A stretch of DNA of 12,933 bases from Euperipatoides rowelli. Taxonomy: Eukaryota > Onychophora > Udeonychophora > Euonychophora > Peripatopsidae. Under the pieces are notes generated by a model. The model saw nothing but the letters and a program-made list of their open reading frames with translations, did no database searches and was not told where the DNA came from. Positions 1 through 6,949 of this stretch are shown one piece after another. The stretch is taken from NCBI GenBank assembly GCA_003024985.2, contig PXIH01S0014040.1; one strand, written 5' to 3'. The position numbers and the translations under genes are program-made. Numbering within the stretch: the first letter of the stretch is position 1; each line of letters begins with the position of its first letter.

Positions 1-346
1 TATAATATTCTAGCTAAGCGCATTAGCTAGAAATTAATTTTTAAAAATGAATTATGTATTTAATAAATACCGCGATGACTGCAGGGTTAAAATAATCTTA
101 TAAACTCTGGAACATTGTTTTAAACAACCTTAAACACATTCTAGTTTTAAACAATTCAATGTAATTAGATTTTAACAATCAAAATTGTAAATGAAGTAAT
201 AAAATTAATAGATATTTAAATAATGATGAAGGTATAAGAAATAGAAAAAATCCAAAATAAACAAACAGCAAAATTAAATGAAGTCATGCAGGTGACAAAA
301 GCAATCAAAACATAGAAGTTTTAATTAAATTTTGTTGTTTACATAC
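1..346. other. Intron sequence downstream of the DIL exon; one short hairpin
   Basis: This stretch follows the GTATGT donor at 346 and holds no exon or element I can recognise. It is AT-rich with stops in all frames. The one structured site is a perfect inverted repeat at 8-17 and 23-32. Confidence 0.7.
8..32. repeat. Perfect 10-bp inverted repeat with 5-nt loop
   Basis: TTCTAGCTAA (8-17) and TTAGCTAGAA (23-32) are exact reverse complements around the loop GCGCA. The hairpin is compact but isolated; no T-run or gene end accompanies it. It may be chance or the edge of an element that extends beyond the window. Confidence 0.6.
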
Positions 347-497
347 CAACAAAAGGTTGTATTGTTTCTTCCATGATTTTCACAATTCCTTGATAAATCC
401 ATACTGCTATGTCACTTAAGATTTGCCTATATTCAGACAAATCAAAATTTCGGAGGCACTGTTCATTCTGTTTTGGTGTGTTATCTACTTGGAATGT
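347..497 (-). CDS. MYO5: Myosin V exon: DIL domain, beginning
   Basis: This 151-nt exon encodes 50 codons plus one base (phase 1 donor, GTTG|GTATGT) after acceptor TTACTTTAG. It begins TFQVDNTPKQNEQCLRNF, continues DLSEYRQILSDIAVWIYQGI and ends VKIMEETIQPFV. In animal myosin V the matching segment is KQNxxCLxNFDLxEYRQxLSDLAxxIYQxLVxxxExxxQP, the N-terminal part of the DIL domain shared with fungal Myo2 tails and afadin. The following exon, which should carry the rest of DIL, must start below position 347; no recognisable exon is visible in 1-346, so that intron is cut by the window edge. A small 89-bp intron separates this exon from the previous one. Confidence 0.95.
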
Positions 498-586
498 CTA
501 AAGTAATAAAACATAATGGTAGCATTATATTATCAAAGTATTAATATAATTGATAAATTGTCCTAAATAATCAAATACAAACATAC

Positions 587-676
587 TTTATCTCCACTGT
601 ATTGTTTTAAATTATGAAGTAATCGACAGATATTCGTCAGCCACAGGACAACAATTTCAAAATCCTCATGTTTTTT
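587..676 (-). CDS. MYO5: Myosin V exon: globular tail leading into the DIL domain
   Basis: This 90-nt exon encodes 30 codons and is phase 0 at both ends. The acceptor is a run of 14 T (minus strand) immediately before AG; the donor is AAA|GTATGT. The peptide contains [20 protein letters not shown] and [10 protein letters not shown]. This matches the family pattern DDFExxxxWLxNxCRxLHxLKQYSG that enters the DIL (dilute) region. It joins in frame to VIK of the exon about 8.9 kb away, restoring the usual VLKK-type junction. The poly(T) pyrimidine tract is unusually pure, and slippage there could affect splicing efficiency, but the exon itself is intact. Confidence 0.95.
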
Positions 677-678
677 CT

Positions 679-692
679 AAAAAAAAAAAAAA
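679..692. promoter_or_regulatory. Polypyrimidine tract of the 3' splice site (14 T on the minus strand)
   Basis: Plus-strand A14 reads as T14 on the minus strand and runs directly into the AG at 678-677 that starts the DIL-entry exon. It serves as the pyrimidine tract of the 8.9-kb intron. Confidence 0.7.
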
Positions 693-1631
693 GGAGAGTA
701 AATAATAAATATGAAATTAAATATAAAATATTTTATGTAATTATTTTTGACCAATTTCATTTACTAAAAAAAAGACTCCTTTTAATTCAAAGATTAAACA
801 ATGTTTTGTATTCATTTGATAATTGAATACAGTCACAATCGAACATCATTTCAAGCCCATTAATATCAGAGTTTAATGGTGAGATAAGTTCAATTTTCAT
901 ATGCTAATTATATTCTGTGGAGTTAGAAATTTCACAAGGTAGTTAACATAAGCACTTTATTTTATGGAGGAGGGTGACACCATGATGCATGTGATCATTC
1001 TCTAACATCTAGCACTAAGCTGATAACCTGAGAACACAGATTTATGGAAAAGCTATCAGAATTTTGATGTGATCAAATTTGAATTGGTAAAAAATGTCAC
1101 AGTAAATGCATAAGACCATAATGCATCACTTCATGTTCTAGATGCTTAAATTTACAAAACACTCCATAACTTGATAATTGTGCAGAGTAATTGCATGTTT
1201 ACAGCTTTGTAGAAGGGATCATGAGCTTGAAGGAAGGATCATTTGTTGATGTCATTGTTAGGATTAAAGTGAGCTGCTGCAAAATTTATAATAGCTTGAG
1301 CAGCAGATAACTTTAAAAATTCATAAGTTTGTAATTGCAGATCTATAAAAGCTTTACAGAAGATGATTTATTAAGGACTAGAAAAGTTTCTTTGAAAAAT
1401 GTTAAATTTATCTAACAGTTTGAACATACTGTTTATGAATCAAATGGTAAAAAATAGTTAAGATGGTATTTTTCTAGCTTATTAGGAAATGAGTGAGCTC
1501 AAACAAATTTAAAGATAAAGATAGAAGCTGTTTGCAGCCTGTTTTAATTGAATATCAGTATCTTTTTTTTCAAGTTATTAAATCACTTAAATTTTGAATT
1601 TGCCATTGCCAAGGTGCACATTTTGATTATA
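693..1631. other. Intron sequence with no recognised element
   Basis: I looked for exons and transposon domains on both strands and found none I can name. A minus-strand frame at about 1358-897 has somewhat fewer stops than expected, but it matches nothing I recognise. A small inverted repeat, CTGCTGC (1274-1280) with GCAGCAG (1300-1306), lies inside it. Confidence 0.5.
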
Positions 1632-1930
1632 ATTTGACCGTTGACTGCTTCTCATATTATGGTTGAACTTCAATTATAGCTAAGGGTGCACTGAATGCCG
1701 GCTTCACATTTGTTCCGGGCAAATATCAGCCGTTTTTCCATTATTTATACCCGGCTAAATAGTTTATGCTGAACAATTTCGAAGCCAGAGTTCTTATAAA
1801 TCCTTTTTTTTTTTTTTTTTTAATTTTAATCATTGATAATTTAAAATGTCTGAGTCCTGAAAAATAAGCCGGCCTCAAAAACAGCAACGGACTTGTAATG
1901 TTAAATTTATAACAGTCCATTTGACCGTTA
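1632..1930. mobile_element. Possible small non-autonomous insertion bounded by 11-bp direct repeats
   Basis: ATTTGACCGTT occurs exactly at 1632-1642 and 1920-1930, bracketing 277 bp. The enclosed segment starts GACTG and ends CAGTC(C), a short terminal inverted repeat. It also has an internal 8-bp inverted pair GCCGGCTT (1697-1704) and AAGCCGGC (1867-1874). It is visibly richer in G+C than its surroundings, with several CCGG sites, and contains an 18-T run (1804-1821). An 11-bp duplication would suit a Mutator-like MITE or a LINE-mobilised SINE; the poly(T) is internal rather than terminal, which argues against a simple SINE. There is no coding capacity. The identification rests only on repeat geometry. 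Confidence 0.4.
1804..1821. repeat. Poly(T) tract, 18 bases
   Basis: An uninterrupted T18 within the 277-bp segment. Read on the minus strand it is poly(A), so it may mark the tail of an old retroposed copy. Confidence 0.8.
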
Positions 1931-2671
1931 CAGAATCAGAAATGTATATTTTATTCATTTAAAAAAAAAAAAAATGTATGAGAGTGATGCTCCCTTTTAA
2001 TATAAAATAACTAAATGTTTGTTTCCAAATTTCAAGTTCATTTTATTTTTACATTGCGAGATATTATAGAAGGGAAAAAAATTAGAAAATTGATTCAATT
2101 ATTAATAAATAATTTGACAAATCTAAACCAATAATGTATCACAATCTGTAATATGTAGGTGCATATTTTTGAAAGAAATCTGTCTTTACGCACAAACTGT
2201 GCGCCAATATCATTGGTTTAGATTTTCTCCAATAGCGCATAAATTGAGCAGACAATTTATTTTCCCATGCTATGTTTCAAGCTTAAAATCACCTATCAGG
2301 ACGAATATTATGTGAATGCATATCCACATCACTACATTGTCTATAACACTGCAACATCACATGCGATACAATTTGTTTGATTTCTGAGACTCAGGATGGC
2401 AACTAATATGAAAAAGATTTCAAGTTTTAATGTATTTAAAATACAAATTATTGTATTCTTGCAATCTGTAATTATTTTTAAAAATTATATACCTAACTGT
2501 ATAATGTTATGTTTTGGAATTGACTGCAGAATGGAAATCTAAATAAGCCTTTATCAGCTTGCTAAATGTCTGGATTAAATGTTATTCAGTAATTATAAAT
2601 ATATGCTACATAATTTAACCTGTCATACTTTATTTAAATTTATGTATGCTGTCCAAGATAATAAAAATAAC
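1931..2671. other. AT-rich intron; may contain the decayed 5' LTR of the Gypsy remnant
   Basis: Apart from the inverted repeat at 2119-2225 no gene or domain is visible. The bases immediately upstream of the primer-binding site at 2672 should be the 3' end of a Gypsy LTR, by element anatomy. I cannot fix the LTR's left boundary because no second copy is present for comparison. Confidence 0.45.
2119..2225. repeat. 14-bp inverted repeat enclosing a 15-bp palindrome, with CCAAT boxes
   Basis: AAATCTAAACCAAT (2119-2132) and ATTGGTTTAGATTT (2212-2225) are exact reverse complements 79 bp apart. Between them lies CGCACA-AAC-TGTGCG (2189-2203) followed by GCGCCAATAT. Four CCAAT/ATTGG pentamers lie at or just outside the repeat: one in each arm, one at GCGCCAAT (from 2201), and one in CTCCAATAGCGC just downstream of 2225. 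This could be the ends of a small palindromic element or a relic promoter of a mobile element. No open frame starts beside it. Confidence 0.55.
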
Positions 2672-2682
2672 TGGCGACGAGG
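2672..2682 (+). other. Ty3/Gypsy primer-binding site
   Basis: TGGCGACGAGG is the tRNA primer-binding sequence I associate with animal Ty3/Gypsy elements, where it lies a few bases after the 5' LTR. Its place here, about 50 bp before a gag-like reading frame on the same strand, supports that role. It fixes the orientation of the remnant as plus. Confidence 0.7.
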
Positions 2683-2730
2683 TAAATTAAATTGTATAAG
2701 TATAATTGTAAAAGTAAAAAAAAAATTACA

Positions 2731-3110
2731 ATGTATTCCCTAACAAAATTTAAATCATTTGATTCTAGTAAAACTAGTTGGAAGTGTTGTTAGCAGTTAA
2801 AATATGTTCTCGAAGTCAAAAAAATTCAAATGGATTTAAAATTAGTTACATAGTTATCTTTAATATGAAATTCTAAATTTAATCTGTTTTGCAACGTCAT
2901 AGCTCCTGATTTGAGGTCAAAACAGTTAAGCAGGTAATGGAAATCTAAAATGAACAACATTTCAACCTTAGAAGCAGAAGGAAAAAGACTAAGGAATCCA
3001 TTGTGGAATATATAGCAGCAGTAAGAAATTTAAATGTTAATTGGGCATAAAAAGAGGAACTTTACATGCATCTAGCTGATCAATTTGTCTTTGGATTAAT
3101 GGTTAGGTTC
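2731..3110 (+). pseudogene. Ty3/Gypsy gag remnant (broken)
   Basis: From the ATG at 2731 the plus strand shows a decayed Gypsy Gag (retrotransposon gag family). Visible pieces are LTKFKSFDSSKTSW, QLKYVLEVKKI, then NVIAPDLRSKQ, then KTKESIVEYIAAVRNL and ELYMHLADQFVFGLM. They follow the family order: N-terminal FxxFD...SW, a Yxx-type helix, the linker ending in VAP, and the ESxxEYxAxLRxL...LRDxFVxGL core. At least one TAA (after NVNWA), several stops before IAPDL and frame changes interrupt it. Everything downstream (zinc knuckle, protease, reverse transcriptase) is missing: at about 3100 the sequence passes into a minus-strand coding remnant. The primer-binding site at 2672 belongs to the same copy. 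It is a dead fragment of a mobile element, not a host gene. Confidence 0.75.
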
Positions 3111-3222
3111 TCATCATTTTCGAGTCCTCTAAAATAAATAGCACTTAGCTTAGCAGTCAATTTGGTCTCTAAGGCATATCTCATTGTACTGTCATTCCAC
3201 TTATTCTCGTGTGCTATGGTGC
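3092..3222 (-). pseudogene. Probable continuation of the unrecognised coding remnant
   Basis: Downstream of the stop at 3300, in a different minus-strand frame, an open stretch reads ENKWNDSTMRYALETKLTAK and then LSAIYFRGLENDENL before stopping near 3092. Its composition resembles the upstream piece (3300-3788), so it may be the next part of the same product after a frameshift. The intervening 3223-3299 holds stops. The right-hand partner on the plus strand, the Gypsy gag, ends in the same place, which puts an element junction at about 3090-3110. No domain recognised. Confidence 0.35.
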
Positions 3223-3299
3223 GGGAAGGCAGCAACCCATCTCTTACACTCTAGTGTACCCCTTCCGTGAGGTTAAATAACTGCAACATCTGCAAAGCA

Positions 3300-3788
3300 C
3301 TACCTTTGAACAAACTGACATTCGGGTAGGAGTTTTATTGGGTTGACCGGGGCAAATTTCTGTACCCTAAGGTCTAATTCTTCTGAAATTTGTTCATTCG
3401 GTGTATTTGGTGGCACAAACTGGGCATTATCGTCTAGCCATTGTTTTATCCTGACCTTCCAGGTGAGGGCTTTGTCACTAGGTATTCTTAATCATTCTAA
3501 TTCTTTAGCTACTTCTGCCTCTATTATGTCTTTGTCCATCACAGTATTTTTATCTTTACAAAAATTAATCAATTGTTTTTGTACTGTAGCCGCTTGGCTA
3601 ACTACATCATTTCGGGGTTTCATTTGTTCGGTTATTGCTCCACTGGTTTTTATACTATTTTCAGGTGTCACTGAGAATACACTCATTTCGGGCTGGATCA
3701 ACTCATCTGGGGCAGCAATTGAGTCATCGTCTTTTAAACTTCCATTTCCTGTGAACAATTCGCTAGGTATTGTGGAATATTCAGCCAT
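3300..3788 (-). pseudogene. Unrecognised coding remnant, about 162 codons with one in-frame stop
   Basis: A minus-strand frame opens at ATG 3788 (MAEYSTIPSELFTGNGSL) and runs to a TGA at 3494-3492. It then continues in the same frame, passing RIPSDKALTWKVRIKQWLDD and FVPPNTPNEQISEELDLRVQ, to a TAG at 3302-3300. A run this long with one stop is not expected in such AT-rich sequence, and the base composition is less AT-rich than its flanks. The product is hydrophilic and acidic at the N-terminus, helical and charged in the middle, with no signal peptide or membrane segment. I do not recognise the family. Its place among retroelement fragments, next to a Gypsy gag in opposite orientation, suggests a Gag-like or accessory protein of a mobile element; an intron-nested processed gene is the alternative. 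The TGA could be a CGA arginine codon lost by C-to-T change. Confidence 0.55.
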
Positions 3789-3810
3789 TATAATTTTTCT
3801 ATTTAATTAA

Positions 3811-4560
3811 TTAGTTGTTTTAATAATTTCTTTCATATTATTTCTTTAAAATTTGCACTAAAATTTATTCAATTCCTAATTGAATGATTCACTAGTTGTC
3901 TTTTTTTTAAATAAATTATTAGCAATTAGTTCAATTAATTACTCGTTTTGATCTCACATTGAAATCAAGTTCGTTATCATGTTTTGTTGTTAGATGGCAG
4001 AGTTCTGATTAGATGACATCATTTAATCAACTCAATGATTAATATCTAAAATTTTTGTTTTAAAACCTGGAAATTATTTTACTTAGTACTGGCAAATATC
4101 TGGATGACTTAATATTTGTATGTATTTCAAACCTTTATCAGACAATTTTTCTATTTATTTCCGTCTCTGACTCATGATTGCTTCACCAATCACTTTCTAG
4201 TAAGTGTGTGTCTGCAGGATTAACAAAAATGGTTGTCGTTTTGTTTTGATACTTTCACTTTTTATTGATAAAACCACGTCTTTCGTTAAAATTTTTGTAA
4301 GGTTAGTATTATTTATGTTATGGAATGGCAAAATCTCACTAATTTAACCTGTTAACTGCATATTGCTCAATCACTAATTAATTGATTATTTGTAAATGCC
4401 AAGACAGAAATTTATGCTAATTGCTACACCTTTGAACTAAATTTTACAATTAAAAATTTTCTTTCTTTTTTTTTTTTAATTCTTCCTTTTATTTTATTTA
4501 AACTTTATTTTATTTAATAACCATTTTCCATTTTTAATTCATAATTACACTCATAGCATT
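3811..4560. other. AT-rich intron with no recognised element
   Basis: Upstream (on the minus strand) of the unrecognised coding remnant. I see no domain, LTR pair or tRNA primer site on either strand. Homopolymer T and A runs are common, including one at about 4468-4479. Confidence 0.5.
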
Positions 4561-4590
4561 TTCACAATAATGATTATAAGGGGTAGTGCC

Positions 4591-4612
4591 AGAAGAGGGA
4601 AGAGACAGGCAG
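4591..4612 (+). other. Polypurine tract next to an LTR start
   Basis: AGAAGAGGGAAGAGACAGGC followed by AG sits directly before TGTTGGGAA. A purine-rich run immediately 5' of a TG-starting LTR is the plus-strand primer of LTR retrotransposons, so this looks like the very end of an internal region on the plus strand. Confidence 0.5.
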
Positions 4613-4734
4613 TGTTGGGAAATTTTATGCTAACTTTTAGGTAGTAGTGGCTTAATTATTAAATTTTGATAGTTAACTTTGATTAGCAGTAATTAGTATT
4701 CTGTCTTAATAGTCATGCTGGGTGAAATCAGTGC

Positions 4735-4742
4735 TATAAAAG
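4735..4742 (+). promoter_or_regulatory. TATA box inside the LTR-like module
   Basis: TATAAAAG lies about 120 bp into the module and about 180 bp before its AATAAA signal, the usual arrangement of an LTR promoter. Confidence 0.5.
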
Positions 4743-4917
4743 GTAAATTATAATTAAAACCTTGTAAAAGTAGTAGGCATCTCTGATCTTATGCTATGTT
4801 CTCTCTTCTAATTATTTCTTCATCATTGCTTTGGTTTGATTTTTTGGAGGATTGGCAAGACACTTTATATTTTTACTGGTTTAACTTTTTCTTTTGATTT
4901 TTGGTTCTAGTTGATTT

Positions 4918-4923
4918 AATAAA
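4918..4923 (+). terminator. Poly(A) signal inside the LTR-like module
   Basis: AATAAA precedes the proposed LTR end by about 50 bp, as expected for the R/U5 boundary of a retroelement. There is no sign that it ends a host transcript. Confidence 0.45.
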
Positions 4924-4974
4924 AGAAAAGAATCGGAGTGACAAACTCTGCCTATAAGGCGGATTCCCAAGTCA

Positions 4975-6330
4975 AAAGGTGCACCCCAATCGATTCGTTT
5001 AATTTTTGGTATCTTTACTCTTCAATCTCAATATCACTACCATTCATACTATATTTAAACTTATTATTTCTACCAAAATGAACTGACATTTAGCTACATT
5101 AAAATCCATTTGCCAAAACTTTGCCCAGTTACTTAATTTATCTAAATCACTTCAATAAAGCCTCTTCCATACTATTAACACTACCACCTAATTTAGTATC
5201 ATCAGCAAATTTATTTTAATTATAATATTAACATCCAGATCATCAATAAATATTAGAAAAAGCAAGGGTCTCAAAACTGACCCCTGAGGAACCCCACTTG
5301 ATACTTCTTTCCAACTAGAAAATTTACCATTAATAATTACTCGGTTTTCTTTCACTTAACCAATTTTTAATCCAATTTAATACATTTCCATAAATACCTT
5401 TACTTTTAATTTTAGCTACTAATCTACCATGAGCTACCTTATCAAAAGCTTTTTGAAAATCTAAGAAAACTATATCCACAGCATTACCCTCATCCAATAA
5501 ACTACGGTAGTAATTTCATCATAAAATTCTTAAAGATTTAGTCAGACACGACCTTTTACTCCTAAATCCACGCTGTGACATACCAAACAAAGAAATCCTA
5601 TTTAAGTAAACTATAATCAAATCCTTTATAATAGATTCCAACAACTTAACTAATACAGAAGTTAAACTAATTGGCCTATAATTTCAAGGATCTGTTTTAG
5701 AACCTTTCTTAAAAAGTAGCACATTAGCAATTCTCCAATCCTCTGGAACAAATCCAGTCTCAATTGAAGATGAAAAAAATATACTAATGNCTCAACTATT
5801 TCAAAACGAACTTCCTTCAACTCTAGGATAAATATTATCAGGACAAGGAGATTTACCACACTTCATTTTTTCTATCATCCTGATACTACTACTACTATTA
5901 ATTTCAATCATCTCAAAATTTGAATTTTATCAGATAAAACTAAATTTCTATCAAAAACTATTACTATTTTCCTTGGTAAAAACTGATGCAAAATAATTAT
6001 TTAATTCCCCAGCCACATCCAAATCTTCACCAATAAATTCACTTTCCTTAAACTTTAAAGTCCCTATTTGTTCTTTAACCCTATGCTTACTTCTAACATA
6101 TGAGAAAAACGACTTACTATCCACATTAATATTAGCCAATTTTTTCTAGGTTCTTTTTTGAAATCCTAATAGATTTTTTAAACTTACTTTGACATACGGT
6201 AATTATAACTTAATTTGTCTTCATCATTATTTGAACTTTTAAATTTACTAAATGCTTTTTGCTTCTTATTAGGTTTCTGTCTAATCTCTTTAGTAAACCA
6301 TTTAGGATTATTCATATATTTTGATCTTAT
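4975..6330 (-). pseudogene. CR1-like non-LTR retrotransposon, reverse transcriptase remnant
   Basis: Read on the minus strand this is the second ORF of a CR1/L2-type LINE. In order: PKWFTKEIRQKPNKKQKAF (about 6303-6247, linker after the endonuclease); the 5951-6139 segment with SFFSYVRSKHRVKEQIGTLK; GKSPCPDNIYPR (5825-5860, where the family has GP); NYRPISLTS (5664-5684); FLDFQKAFDKVAHGRL (about 5420-5470, first catalytic Asp); SSGVPQGS (5278-5300); FADD (5198-5209, catalytic pair); and WQMDFNVAKC (about 5090-5117). Catalytic codons survive, but stops and frameshifts occur throughout, for example TGA before NYRPIS and a frame change before FADD. The endonuclease is missing, as in a 5'-truncated copy; the C-terminal end is cut near the LTR-like module. 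One ambiguous base lies at 5790. It is dead. Confidence 0.88.
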
Positions 6331-6758
6331 TTTCACTGGATGGCTTCACATTAACCTTGGTACCAATAAGAGTTCCATCGATAGATATGGCAGAAGTCAG
6401 CGCATAAGCTCACTGATCTAAAAATTGCATTAGATTTATGTATGTGGGCAGTTCGCCCCTCACCAAAGACAACTCCCATTCCTTCCTCGAGTCATTATCT
6501 AGTAGCTTGGAAATAATGCGAACTAGTATGACATTACAATGCTCAATGGATACATGATGCATTCAAATAGCATGCACACATTCATTTACTGTATCAATCA
6601 ATTTTGTCAGTGAAACTACAGATCCATCAGGAATGTTAGACTGAGAAAGTAGCCTATTTAAATGTGCATTTACTATTTTTGTAACACTTTGGTAGCGTTC
6701 AACCAGTATATCTCAATCTTCTTTGTAGTTAGCATCTGCAATTTCCTAATTTGTTTTT
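6331..6758 (-). pseudogene. BEL/Pao retrotransposon gag remnant (DUF1759-type)
   Basis: One minus-strand frame reads EIADANYKED, then DILVERYQSVTKIVNAHLNR, LLSQSNIPDGSVVSLTKLID, VSIEHCNVILVRIISKLLDN, ELSLVRGELPTYINLMQFLD and AYALTSAISIDG. This is the layout of the DUF1759 Gag domain of BEL/Pao elements: DANYxxAWxxLxxRYG, a helix with NAHLxxLL, and a leucine-rich lleKL-like segment. Three in-frame TGA stops break the clear part: before DILVER (a Trp position), after VHAI, and after FLDQ. An earlier in-frame TAG lies just upstream of EIADAN. Downstream the frame runs into the CR1-like LINE on the same strand, with the join at about 6310-6345, so the LINE probably inserted into this gag. The N-terminal part is lost before about 6760. 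No zinc knuckle or pol follows. Confidence 0.8.
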
Positions 6759-6949
6759 GAGAAGCAAATATACTGTAAAAAAATTATTCTAAATTATGAT
6801 GTTACAAAATCTTTATTTAGATTAAAAAAAAAAGCAACACCATTTCATTAATTTAGTTCTGCTACAGTTTAAGAATTAAATTTGAATAACAAGTGTTCAG
6901 TTTTTTTCTGCTTTTGATTTTTGTTTCAAAATAGAAATTTAATTTGATT
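6759..6949. other. Spacer between the BEL and Tigger remnants
   Basis: AT-rich, no frame. TACTGTA (6770-6776) and TACAGTTT (from about 6863) resemble the CAGTA-type ends of pogo/Tigger elements, but I cannot pair either with a right-hand partner. Confidence 0.35.

Larger units (their letters stand above)
4613..4974 (+). mobile_element. Probable 3' or isolated LTR of a retrotransposon
   Basis: The segment begins TGTTGGGAA (4613) and a matching end TTCCCAAGTCA closes at 4974, giving an imperfect TG...CA inverted border. In between are a TATA box, TATAAAAG (4735-4742), and a poly(A) signal, AATAAA (4918-4923), in the order and spacing of an LTR promoter and terminator on the plus strand. A polypurine tract precedes it. 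No second LTR and no target-site duplication are visible (GGCAG to the left, AAAAG to the right). Ends like these occur in Copia and BEL elements, so the family is undecided. The neighbouring BEL gag is on the other strand and is unlikely to be its partner. A border at 4983 is also possible. Confidence 0.5.

Noticed and set aside
897-1358. Minus-strand frame with relatively few stops, including a helical Ala-rich patch
   Set aside because: It has about eight internal stops in 154 codons, only modestly fewer than expected for this composition, and matches no family I recognise.
2240-2420. Possible extra exon with less biased composition
   Set aside because: No splice-bounded frame, no match to myosin V, and the flanking exons already join in phase without it.
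3343-3810. 155-codon plus-strand open frame
   Set aside because: It is the opposite-strand shadow of the minus-strand remnant at 3300-3788. The minus frame has the better start, hydrophilic protein-like composition and an in-frame extension; the plus product is a Ser/Leu/Phe-rich string typical of antisense.
6215-6421. 68-codon plus-strand open frame
   Set aside because: Antisense shadow of the LINE linker and the end of the BEL gag, both clearly coded on the minus strand.
6331-6758. Three of the in-frame stops in the BEL gag, and the one in the unknown remnant, are all TGA, hinting at a variant genetic code
   Set aside because: Myosin V tryptophans here use TGG, the same BEL frame also carries a TAG, and the Gypsy and Tigger remnants carry TAA and TAG. 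The TGAs fit ordinary decay of TGG and CGA codons.
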